DNA of 16,136 bases from Rhizobiales bacterium TMED168 (GTDB taxonomy: Bacteria; Pseudomonadota; Alphaproteobacteria; MED-G09). Numbering within the stretch: the first letter of the stretch is position 1; each line of letters starts with the position of its first letter. Both the position numbers and the translations under genes were made by a program. This document shows, piece after piece, positions 8,060 to 14,714 of this stretch. The notes under the pieces are model-generated. The model had not been told where the DNA came from. It did not search any database and was given only the letters and a program-made list of their open reading frames with translations. Where the stretch lies: the NCBI GenBank assembly GCA_002170885.2, contig NHHR02000005.1, positions 1 to 16,136 of the forward strand, written 5' to 3'.

Positions 8060-8440
8060 ATGAATAATACAACTAGAGCATTAAAATTTATTGAACATTG
8101 GAATAACATGGATATTGAAGAAATAATGGCCTCAATGACAGATGATTGCTTTTATCATAATATACCAATGGATCCTCAGCGCGGTAAGGATGAAATAAGG
8201 CCTTCATTAGAGGCATTTATTCAAATGGCCTCGAGTATTGAGTGGGTTGTTCATAACATAGCAGAAAACACAGATGGCATTGTTCTTACTGAGAGAACAG
8301 ATAGATTTGAAATTAATGGACAATGGATGGATATTTTGGTTATGGGCGTTATGGAATTTAAAGATGGCTTAATATGTAATTGGAGAGACTATTTTGACAT
8401 GAAGGCTTATGAGAAAGAAACAGCAAGAATTTTAGGGTAA
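8060..8440 (+). CDS. Limonene-1,2-epoxide-hydrolase-like SnoaL-fold protein
   Basis: A 126-residue protein of the cone-shaped alpha+beta (NTF2/SnoaL) fold that matches the limonene-1,2-epoxide hydrolase family, which opens epoxides by direct water attack. The five residues known for the Rhodococcus enzyme all have equivalents: Y32 and N34 (FYHNIPM) for Y53 and N55, R79 and D81 (TERTDRF) for R99 and D101, and D110 (WRDYFD) for D132. This makes an active hydrolase more plausible than a non-catalytic SnoaL relative, though a steroid- or polyketide-modifying role is possible. AGAGGG stands 7 bases before the ATG. It is 25 bases after the matB-like gene, so probably last in that transcript, and ends only 7 bases from the convergent VOC gene. 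The physiological epoxide is unknown. Confidence 0.8.
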   Translation: MNNTTRALKFIEHWNNMDIEEIMASMTDDCFYHNIPMDPQRGKDEIRPSLEAFIQMASSIEWVVHNIAENTDGIVLTERTDRFEINGQWMDILVMGVMEFKDGLICNWRDYFDMKAYEKETARILG

Positions 8441-8447
8441 TAAAAAT

Positions 8448-8975
8448 TTAGTTAATATCTGCTATATCTCTTACTGGATTAAATCCATCCCATTTTTTTG
8501 ACTGTTCATGAAGAAATGAATAAAAATTGTCAATTTCTTGGCTTTTTTCATAAATTTCATAAAAATGATTTATATCATTACCAGGGTCAAACCAAGCAAA
8601 TCTCATCCCATCTCTGTGACCAACATTTGCTGATAGGACTTCAATGCAATCATTTTCTTCTAGAATTTTTCTTTCTTTATCAAAATCAGGTGCGATCCAA
8701 GCAATATGATGGATACCGTTTTGACTACTATTTTTTGGTGAATCTTTAATTTTATGATCACATATTAGTTCAATCATCATATTTTCTTTCCAGCCGTATG
8801 CAGATGAATGGTCAAATTCACTTATTTCTTTATTTACTAATGTATTTGAAATTTGAATATGTTCATTTATATAAAATGGTCCGATATTAAATTTTTTTGA
8901 CCAAAAAGATGCAGCTTTCTCAACATCTTTAACTGCATAAGCTATCTGTATTATTGGTTTTTTTGAGGTATACAT
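8448..8975 (-). CDS. VOC (glyoxalase/bleomycin-resistance) superfamily protein
   Basis: A 175-residue protein made of two beta-alpha-beta-beta-beta modules, about residues 8-75 and 86-143, followed by a polar tail. Candidate metal ligands are Q10 (QIAYAV), E69 (MMIELI), H90 (GIHHIAW) and E140 or E143 (HFYEIYE), i.e. the Q/H-E-H-E pattern of the Glyoxalase_4 subgroup; glutamine at the first position is common in alphaproteobacterial members. Related proteins include methylmalonyl-CoA epimerase, ring-cleavage dioxygenases and many unassigned enzymes, so no reaction is proposed. AAGG lies upstream of the ATG at 8975. It is divergent from the amidohydrolase (92-base gap holding a dyad) and convergent with the epoxide-hydrolase-like gene. 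Confidence 0.85.
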   Translation of the reverse strand: MYTSKKPIIQIAYAVKDVEKAASFWSKKFNIGPFYINEHIQISNTLVNKEISEFDHSSAYGWKENMMIELICDHKIKDSPKNSSQNGIHHIAWIAPDFDKERKILEENDCIEVLSANVGHRDGMRFAWFDPGNDINHFYEIYEKSQEIDNFYSFLHEQSKKWDGFNPVRDIADIN

Positions 8976-9004
8976 TTTTATACCTTACAATTTTTTCATA
9001 AAAA

Positions 9005-9030
9005 TCCTAGACAATTTTTTTTATCTAGGA
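9005..9030. promoter_or_regulatory. 7-bp dyad in a divergent promoter region
   Basis: TCCTAGA (9005-9011) and its exact inverse complement TCTAGGA (9024-9030) flank 12 T-rich bases, in the 92-base space between the VOC gene and the amidohydrolase. The position is right for an operator shared by both genes, but no regulator gene is nearby. A short AT-rich repeat can occur by chance. Confidence 0.35.
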
Positions 9031-9067
9031 AAATATACATTACACGATAAGTGATTGGGAGTTTTAT

Positions 9068-10735
9068 ATGTCAAATAATTCATTAGTAATTCGAAATGCA
9101 ACAATTGTTGATGGAACTGGAAAAGAACCATATTATGGAGATGTTGCAGTAAAAGATGGTCTTATTCATGAAATTGGAACTATTAAAAACGATTATGATA
9201 AAGAAATTGATGCTAAGGGATTAGTTTTATCTCCTGGTTTTATTGACATTCATACCCATTTTGATCCTCAGTTATGCTGGGATGGATATGCAACCCCCTC
9301 AATTGAACATGGTGTGACCACAGTTGTAACAGGTAATTGTTCTTTATCTCTTGCTCCTATAAGGGATGGTGGAGAAAGCAAAATTATTTCTATGTTTCAG
9401 GTAATTGAGGATATTAAAAAGCCAACCTTTGAAGCCGCTGTACCTTTTTCTTGGGAAACTTTTGGTGAGTATTTAGATCATATTAAGCCAGGACTTGGTA
9501 TAAATGTTGGGGCTTTAATTGGTCATTCAGCCGTTCGTTTATATGTTATGGGTGAGGATAGTCAAAAAAGAAAAGCTACTGATGATGAAATTAAGCAAAT
9601 GGTTGATATAGTTAAGATGGCCATGGAACAGGGGGCGCTCGGTGTTTCCTCATCTTATGTAGACGTAGACGAGAATTTTGATCCTGTTCCAAGTAGATTT
9701 TCTTGTAAAAAGGAAAAAATTGCGCTTGCTAAAGCTGCTACAAAAACTGGCAGAGGGGTATGGCAGGTAGTTCCATATTTTATTGATATGAATACTCAAT
9801 TAGAAAATATTAAAGAGTTAGGAGATATAAGTTTAGAAACAGGAATTATGTGTACATTCCAACCAGTCTTATCTACTCCTGATGCTCCTAAGGCAGAGAA
9901 GATAATGGAAGCTCTTCAGATGGAGAGAGATAGGGGTGCAAAAGTTTTTGGTCAAACAATGCCACGCTGCTTTGATTTAAATATGAGGCTCTCCGAAACA
10001 AGTATGCTTTTATTTGGAATGCCTACTTGGAAGGCTACTATGGATTTATCCTTAGAGCAAAGAAGGTATGCTTTTGCTGATAAAGAAAACCAAAAAATCT
10101 TAATAGAAGAAGCTAAAAATGCCCAGGGTATGAGTGCTGCTATTCCTATGTTAAAGGTTGGTGAGGTTTATTCAGATAAAAATAAGAAATATTCAGGAAA
10201 ATATTTAGCTGAAATTGCAAAGTCTGAAAAAAAAGAAATTGGTCAGGTTATTTTGGATATAGCCCTAGAAGATGATCTAAAAACTGAATTTCAATTAATG
10301 GATGTTATAAATTCTGATAAGGAATCTGTTTCTTATCTCATTATGAATGAATTATGTCATTTTGGAGCTTCTGATGCAGGGGCACACATAACCCAATTTT
10401 GTGGCACAGGTGATACAACTCACCTTTTAGAACATTATGTTAGAGAAACTGAGAAAATATCTTTATCAACTGCTGTCCACAGAATGACTAAAGAAGTAGC
10501 GGATGATTGGGGTCTTTTTGATCGAGGTGAAATAAAAAAAGGGAAAGCAGCTGATTTAGTCTTATTTGATATCAACAAAGTTGGAATATCTGATGAGGCC
10601 TTTGTAAATGATTTTCCTGGGGAAGCAAGTCGTTATATGCGTTACTCAAAAGGTTATGAAGCCGTAATAGTGAATGGTTCTATAGTTTATGAAAATAGTA
10701 ATTATACTGATATAAAAAGTGGAACGATTGTTTAG
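9068..10735 (+). CDS. D-aminoacylase-like metal-dependent amidohydrolase
   Basis: Member of the amidohydrolase superfamily closest to COG3653 (N-acyl-D-amino-acid deacylases, and dihydroorotase-like relatives). A small beta-sandwich part at both ends encloses the TIM barrel. Metal-site residues seen are H62 and H64 (DIHTHFDPQ), C91 (TGNCSLSLAP, at the place of the ligand Cys96 of D-aminoacylase), conserved H153 (IGHSAVR), and D436 (FGASDAGAH). The segment that normally carries the second-metal histidine (VxxTHxR in D-aminoacylase, H220) reads GVWQVVPYF (230-238) and has no histidine, so this is a subfamily with an altered site and its substrate should not be copied from D-aminoacylase. GGGAG is 6 bases before the ATG. 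No signal peptide. The Rieske oxygenase follows after 41 bases, suggesting one transcript. Confidence 0.87.
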   Translation: MSNNSLVIRNATIVDGTGKEPYYGDVAVKDGLIHEIGTIKNDYDKEIDAKGLVLSPGFIDIHTHFDPQLCWDGYATPSIEHGVTTVVTGNCSLSLAPIRDGGESKIISMFQVIEDIKKPTFEAAVPFSWETFGEYLDHIKPGLGINVGALIGHSAVRLYVMGEDSQKRKATDDEIKQMVDIVKMAMEQGALGVSSSYVDVDENFDPVPSRFSCKKEKIALAKAATKTGRGVWQVVPYFIDMNTQLENIKELGDISLETGIMCTFQPVLSTPDAPKAEKIMEALQMERDRGAKVFGQTMPRCFDLNMRLSETSMLLFGMPTWKATMDLSLEQRRYAFADKENQKILIEEAKNAQGMSAAIPMLKVGEVYSDKNKKYSGKYLAEIAKSEKKEIGQVILDIALEDDLKTEFQLMDVINSDKESVSYLIMNELCHFGASDAGAHITQFCGTGDTTHLLEHYVRETEKISLSTAVHRMTKEVADDWGLFDRGEIKKGKAADLVLFDINKVGISDEAFVNDFPGEASRYMRYSKGYEAVIVNGSIVYENSNYTDIKSGTIV

Positions 10736-10776
10736 TTTTAAATAGTTATAGTTGAATGAATATTTAGAGGTTATTT

Positions 10777-12117
10777 ATGGAACAAGTTCAAGTTGATAAA
10801 CTTAGAGATTTAATTGAGTATGAAAGAAATAGAAAGTCTCCTCCTGCTAATTTTCCAAAACTACCAGACCTGCCTGGTAAAAGGTATACTGATGAAGAAT
10901 TTTTTGAACTTGAAAAAGAAAACCTTTGGAAAAAAACCTGGCTACTTGCTGGACATCTTGATGAAATTTCAGAGATTGGTAGCTATAAGCTCTGGGAAAA
11001 AACAGGTCAACCAGTTATAATAGTAAGAAAAAATAAAGAAGAGGTTACAGCTTTTTATAATATGTGTCGCCATAGGGGGGCTGCAATAGTTAGAGAAGAA
11101 TATGGAAAAGCAAAAAGTTTAATATGCGGCTATCACGGCTGGAATTACAACTTTGATGGTGATTTAATTGGAAAAAGAGATCCTCAAGACTTTGTTGATT
11201 TTGATGATAATTGCCGAAGTCTTCATAAAATAAAAATTGAATTATTGGGTAACCTAATTTTTATAAATTTTGATTTAGACTCAATATCTTTAAAAGATAG
11301 TTTAGGACCAATTTATGATGAGTTTAAGGAATTTCAACTTGGCTCCCTTCGTTTGGTTGATCAATATACTTATAATGTTAAATGTAATTGGAAAATAGCT
11401 ATGGAAGCAAATATGGAAGTTTATCATGTCCAATCCATACATCCAGAAACTGTCCACGTGGGTTTAGACTATAAAGGCAATGTAAATACATTTTATAAGC
11501 ATGGTCACGGAAGGATGGTTGCACCAAGTAGGTCTTATCCAGATTTACCAATTTATGGGAATAGTAAAGATTCAGATCCTAATTCAACGAGTTATCATCC
11601 ATTGCCAAAAGGTTCAAAAAAACTTGGTATGGATCCAAATACTAATGACCCAAGACCAGAAATTGAAACAGCTGGATATATTGCTAGGACTTGTACACAA
11701 TCATATAATTTAATGCCTAATCTAGTTTCACCAATGTCTGAGAGAGGTTTTCCAATTTTGTTATGGTGGCCTAAAAGTATTAATGAAACTATTTTTGAGG
11801 TAATGTGGATAGCACCAAGTTGGGGCGAAGGCGATAGACCAGAAATTTGGGACTCTCAAATTAAAGGTTTTAATGATGTTCTTGATGAGGACCTTCAATT
11901 TGGAAGTTGGATTCAAAAGGCAGTTGACTCATATGCTTTTGATGGAGTTCCCTTAAGTTATCAGGAAGCGAGAATTTATCATTGGCATCAAGAGGTTGAT
12001 AAGATTATTGGCCTTAATAAAATTCGTAAAGAGCTAAGAGTTGAAAAAGTAATGGGTGACGATTGGACTTATCCAAATGATATGGAGCAAAGACTAAAGG
12101 AATATCATTCGCAGTAA
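10777..12117 (+). CDS. Rieske non-heme iron oxygenase, alpha subunit
   Basis: Terminal oxygenase of the aromatic-ring-hydroxylating dioxygenase type (COG4638), 446 residues. The Rieske [2Fe-2S] ligands are C97 and H99 (MCRHRGA) and C117 and H120 (CGYHGW), 17 residues between the pairs. The mononuclear iron site is shown by NWKIAMEANMEVYH (204-217) with H217 and H222; D372 in LDEDLQFG is the likely third ligand and E214 the likely bridge to the neighbouring subunit's Rieske centre. AGAGG is 6 bases before the ATG. No beta subunit, ferredoxin or reductase gene is in the window, so it is probably an alpha-only enzyme using electron carriers from elsewhere. Members range from benzoate-type dioxygenases to demethylases, amine oxygenases and sterol oxygenases, so the substrate is not assigned. 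Confidence 0.93.
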   Translation: MEQVQVDKLRDLIEYERNRKSPPANFPKLPDLPGKRYTDEEFFELEKENLWKKTWLLAGHLDEISEIGSYKLWEKTGQPVIIVRKNKEEVTAFYNMCRHRGAAIVREEYGKAKSLICGYHGWNYNFDGDLIGKRDPQDFVDFDDNCRSLHKIKIELLGNLIFINFDLDSISLKDSLGPIYDEFKEFQLGSLRLVDQYTYNVKCNWKIAMEANMEVYHVQSIHPETVHVGLDYKGNVNTFYKHGHGRMVAPSRSYPDLPIYGNSKDSDPNSTSYHPLPKGSKKLGMDPNTNDPRPEIETAGYIARTCTQSYNLMPNLVSPMSERGFPILLWWPKSINETIFEVMWIAPSWGEGDRPEIWDSQIKGFNDVLDEDLQFGSWIQKAVDSYAFDGVPLSYQEARIYHWHQEVDKIIGLNKIRKELRVEKVMGDDWTYPNDMEQRLKEYHSQ

Positions 12118-12309
12118 TTCTGAAGATATTTTGCTTACATTATTAATTTTATAAATTATCTATATTTACATTTTAAATTTTTTATTTTTCGCAAATTTAT
12201 TAGTTATCCCCATTACTCACAATATTATGTATAAGTTTTACAGAAAAAATATAACATATAGTTAATAATTCTTTTTTTAACTTTCTTTTGTATTTTTTCT
12301 AACCGACCA
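12118..12309. other. AT-rich intergenic gap, largest in the window
   Basis: Between the Rieske gene and the exported-protein trio there are 231 bases (to 12348) with no plausible reading frame. I see no convincing terminator after the Rieske stop. TATAAC (12250-12255) and TATAGT (12257-12262) are possible -10 boxes for the downstream genes, but neither has a good -35 at the usual distance. The end of the gap holds the hairpin given separately. Confidence 0.4.
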
Positions 12310-12344
12310 TTCTCTCATTATTATTATTAATTATTATGGGAGAA
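12310..12344 (+). promoter_or_regulatory. Hairpin enclosing the Shine-Dalgarno of the first exported gene
   Basis: TTCTCTCAT (12310-12318) can pair with ATGGGAGAA (12336-12344) over 9 bp with one G-U pair and a 17-base AT loop. The right arm contains GGGAG (12338-12342), the Shine-Dalgarno placed 6 bases before the ATG at 12349. Pairing would hide the ribosome site, as in RNA thermometers or simple riboregulators. The pairing is read directly; the regulatory role is inferred and stability is modest. Confidence 0.45.
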
Positions 12345-12348
12345 GATT

Positions 12349-13125
12349 ATGAGTAGAATATTTATTGGCTTTTTAGCTATACTAACTTTGATTTCATCAA
12401 CCACAAATTTGAAAGCTGATGATCACACTGATATGACATATTTCAATTTTCAGGTAAATTTTTGTAAATTAAATGATGGTTCATCAATGGAAGATTATTC
12501 TGATGCAGTTAATAATTACATCAAGTGGTCAAAGAAAAATGATGTAGAGGTTTTTGTATCACGACAGATGCCTTTGTTTCCACATGATAATTTCGTATCT
12601 GATAGAGGATTTGATTTTCAAGAAATTTTAGCTGGTCCACATAATACAACAGGTAAGGCTTGGGATTTATGGCTTGGAACTAAAGATGGTCAAAAATTAG
12701 CTAAAAAATGGCAAGAAGCTGCAGATTGTTATGTTAAGTGGGGCCATGCCTATCCTCAATTTTTAGACCAAAAGGCTCTTGAGTCTGATGATGATCGTGT
12801 TGTGAGTTGGAATTGGTGTTCGAGAAAAGATGGTGTTTCATTAGAAGATTTACAAGCAAGGCATCAAATGATGGTTGAAGAGCTTAAAAAAGATAATATT
12901 GGTCTTAGTGGTTGGGTTATAGTAGCTCCTGTTACCGGTGGCGCTCAAGCACCTGGCGATTTTGTTCATTTAGGTATTTACGATGATGTTGAATCCTTTA
13001 TGGAATATAAGGAGGCTTTTGCTGCAGGTGGCTGGGAAGGTTATTACGATTATACTGATAATTATGCCAGTTGTGGTGGAGAAGAATTATATTCTGAAGA
13101 AGTTCTTAACTTTCCTGAAAACTAA
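12349..13125 (+). CDS. Exported protein of unknown function, two repeated halves (paralogue A)
   Basis: I do not recognise a characterised family. Residues 1-23 form a signal peptide, with the mature chain starting near ADDH. The rest falls into two similar halves: C39-KLNDGSSMED...C127 and C157-SRKDGVSLED...C242. Each opens with C-x3-DG-x-S-x-ED and closes with a cysteine 85-88 residues later, ahead of which comes a W/GW-rich helix region (KAWDLWLGTKDGQKL, then FAAGGWEGYYDY). This suggests a tandem pair of small alpha+beta domains with one disulfide each, in the manner of dimeric alpha-beta-barrel (NIPSNAP/ABM/EthD-like) domains; that fold guess is inference. No heme, metal or catalytic signature is evident. 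GGGAG 6 bases before the ATG fixes the start but sits in a predicted hairpin. First gene of a three-gene set of exported proteins; the next gene, a paralogue, starts 20 bases on. Confidence 0.85.
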   Translation: MSRIFIGFLAILTLISSTTNLKADDHTDMTYFNFQVNFCKLNDGSSMEDYSDAVNNYIKWSKKNDVEVFVSRQMPLFPHDNFVSDRGFDFQEILAGPHNTTGKAWDLWLGTKDGQKLAKKWQEAADCYVKWGHAYPQFLDQKALESDDDRVVSWNWCSRKDGVSLEDLQARHQMMVEELKKDNIGLSGWVIVAPVTGGAQAPGDFVHLGIYDDVESFMEYKEAFAAGGWEGYYDYTDNYASCGGEELYSEEVLNFPEN

Positions 13126-13145
13126 TATTAATAAAGGAGATAAAA

Positions 13146-13913
13146 ATGAAAAAAATAATATTAATTCTTTTAACATTTATTTTAACTTATTCAGTTTCAG
13201 GTAATTCTCTAGCTGATGATCATATGGGGCCATCAAATTTACAAATCCAGCTTTGTAAACTAAATGAAGGAGTGACTATGAGTGATTATGACTCAATGGT
13301 AAATGAATATTTTAAGTGGGCTAAAAAAAACGATGTTGAAGTTTTTTTTGCTCGTCAAACACCACTTTATCCTCAGAATTCATTTATAAGATCAGGTTAT
13401 GATTTTGTTGAATTGCTTAACACTTCCCACATAAACTCAGGAATAGGATGGGATAAATGGCTTGGTACAAAATCTGGTCAAAAGTTAAATGAAAAATGGC
13501 AAAAACTTGCTAATTGCGAAGTTAAAATGTCTGCTGTAGTACCGAACTATTTAAATGAAAAAGCTCTTGCTGAGGACAATGATAGAATTGTTTCCTGGAA
13601 TTGGTGTTCTTTAAATGATGGTGTCAGCTATGAAGACTTACTTGAAGAGCATGCAAAACGAGCTGCTGATCTTAAAGAAAATCCAAGAGGCTTAATCGGT
13701 TGGGCTAATGTCTATCCAAGAATTGGTATGGAAGAGGCTCCAGGAGATTTTGCCCATCTTGCTGTATATCCTGATATTGAGTCAGCTCAAATATATCAAC
13801 AGGATCAATCAGATGGTGGATGGAAGTCTTATAGAGATTACAATCAAAACTTTGCTACCTGCTTGGGTGACGGATTTATGATTGAAAAAGTTCTTAATGA
13901 TCCAAATAACTAA
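13146..13913 (+). CDS. Exported protein of unknown function, two repeated halves (paralogue B)
   Basis: A paralogue of the preceding gene, about half identical by eye across its length, e.g. KKNDVEVF, LGTKxGQKL, VSWNWCS and APGDF are shared. The signal peptide covers residues 1-23 and the mature chain also starts near ADDH. The same four cysteines occur at C37, C124, C154 and C239, with the same 30-residue spacing between the two halves and nearly the same spacing within them. The function is unknown; conservation of the cysteines through duplication argues for two structural disulfides in the periplasm or outside the cell. An ideal AAGGAG lies 6 bases before the ATG, with no hairpin over it, so this copy may be translated more freely than the first. 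Co-transcription with both neighbours is likely. Confidence 0.85.
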   Translation: MKKIILILLTFILTYSVSGNSLADDHMGPSNLQIQLCKLNEGVTMSDYDSMVNEYFKWAKKNDVEVFFARQTPLYPQNSFIRSGYDFVELLNTSHINSGIGWDKWLGTKSGQKLNEKWQKLANCEVKMSAVVPNYLNEKALAEDNDRIVSWNWCSLNDGVSYEDLLEEHAKRAADLKENPRGLIGWANVYPRIGMEEAPGDFAHLAVYPDIESAQIYQQDQSDGGWKSYRDYNQNFATCLGDGFMIEKVLNDPNN

Positions 13914-13935
13914 TTAATAAAAAATGGAGAAAAAA

Positions 13936-14634
13936 ATGAAGAAATATTTACTAACTCTACTTTCACTACCTTTTCTAGTCTTAACACAGTTAAATGCGGC
14001 ACCAATGCATGCTTATTATTGTTTTAATGCATCAAGTTTAGAAAGTGGGAATAATTTTGTAGGAGCTTTTGATGCATTTTATAATTCCTCGGCCTCAAAA
14101 GGGATATCAACTCATCGTCTTTACGCTTTTGAATTAAATGGCGAATATAATTTTACTCACTGTATGGTTGGCGAACACGAAAGCCCTAATGCTTATGAAA
14201 AAACAAATTCTATTGTGCAGTCATCAAGCGAAGGTTTACAGATGCTTGAAACTATGAATTCAACAGTTACATGGGTTATGAATGGTGCAGGTACACCGGT
14301 AGCAGCTTTTGGTAATCAAGAAACTAATAGGATCGGTGCAATAATTGATATACATGCAAAAGATGCCAATACTTTTGTTGCTGAAGTAACAAAAATGATG
14401 GAAAATTCTTCTATTGATGGAAGTATGATAATTTTTTCTGAAACATTTACGGGCATTAAAGGAAGAACGCATTATGTAGCAATAAGCTCCTCATCTCTTG
14501 AGGGAGTTCTCTCTAATTTAAATGGTTCCTTATCAAGTCCCGAAGGAAAAAATTATCTCAAGAGAGCCAAAAAATTTAGAAAAGTAATGAATACTTCACT
14601 ATATAGTTTAGTAAAAAGTTGGGAAGCTAAATAG
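13936..14634 (+). CDS. Exported protein of unknown function, third member of the set
   Basis: A 232-residue protein with a signal peptide (residues 1-22, cleavage near LNAAP). I start at 13936: the upstream in-frame ATG at 13924 overlaps what is clearly the Shine-Dalgarno GGAG (13926-13929), 6 bases before the second ATG. I do not recognise the family. The mature chain again seems two-fold repeated: FVGAFDAFYNSSASKG with HRLYAFELNG...THCMV in the first half resembles FVAEVTKMMENSSIDG with SMIIFSETFTG...THYVA in the second. Two cysteines (C29, C76) occur only in the first half. The repeat organisation is reminiscent of paralogues A and B but the sequence is not clearly homologous. It lies 22 bases after paralogue B and is followed by a terminator, closing the set. 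Confidence 0.82.
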   Translation: MKKYLLTLLSLPFLVLTQLNAAPMHAYYCFNASSLESGNNFVGAFDAFYNSSASKGISTHRLYAFELNGEYNFTHCMVGEHESPNAYEKTNSIVQSSSEGLQMLETMNSTVTWVMNGAGTPVAAFGNQETNRIGAIIDIHAKDANTFVAEVTKMMENSSIDGSMIIFSETFTGIKGRTHYVAISSSSLEGVLSNLNGSLSSPEGKNYLKRAKKFRKVMNTSLYSLVKSWEAK

Positions 14635-14658
14635 ATTTTAATATAATTATTTAGCTAC

Positions 14659-14686
14659 TTGAAGTTACAATAAAGCCCGCTATATT
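14659..14686 (+). promoter_or_regulatory. Possible MFS-gene promoter overlapping the terminator
   Basis: TTGAAG (14659-14664) and TATATT (14681-14686) are 16 bases apart and face the MFS gene. The -10 box lies in the stem end and loop of the intrinsic terminator, and transcription would start near 14693. There is no room for a promoter after the terminator. Confidence 0.45.
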
Positions 14687-14700
14687 TTTAGCGGGTTTTT
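14675..14700 (+). terminator. Intrinsic terminator after the exported-protein set
   Basis: CCCGCTA (14676-14682) pairs perfectly with TAGCGGG (14689-14695) around a 6-base loop, and TTTTT follows at once, with more T after one A. It is the most GC-rich intergenic hairpin in the window, 41 bases after the last exported-protein stop. Confidence 0.88.
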
Positions 14701-14714
14701 ATTTTAGAGGAAAA

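Noticed and set aside
12319..12335. ATT/TAA triplet run as a possible microsatellite
   Set aside because: Too short and imperfect, and of a kind expected in such AT-rich DNA; treated as the loop of the hairpin.
12983..13204. Plus-strand 73-codon frame bridging paralogues A and B
   Set aside because: Out-of-frame shadow over the end of A and the start of B, both of which have good ribosome sites.
13924..13935. Upstream ATG for the third exported protein
   Set aside because: It overlaps the GGAG that serves the ATG at 13936, and the signal peptide is normal from 13936.
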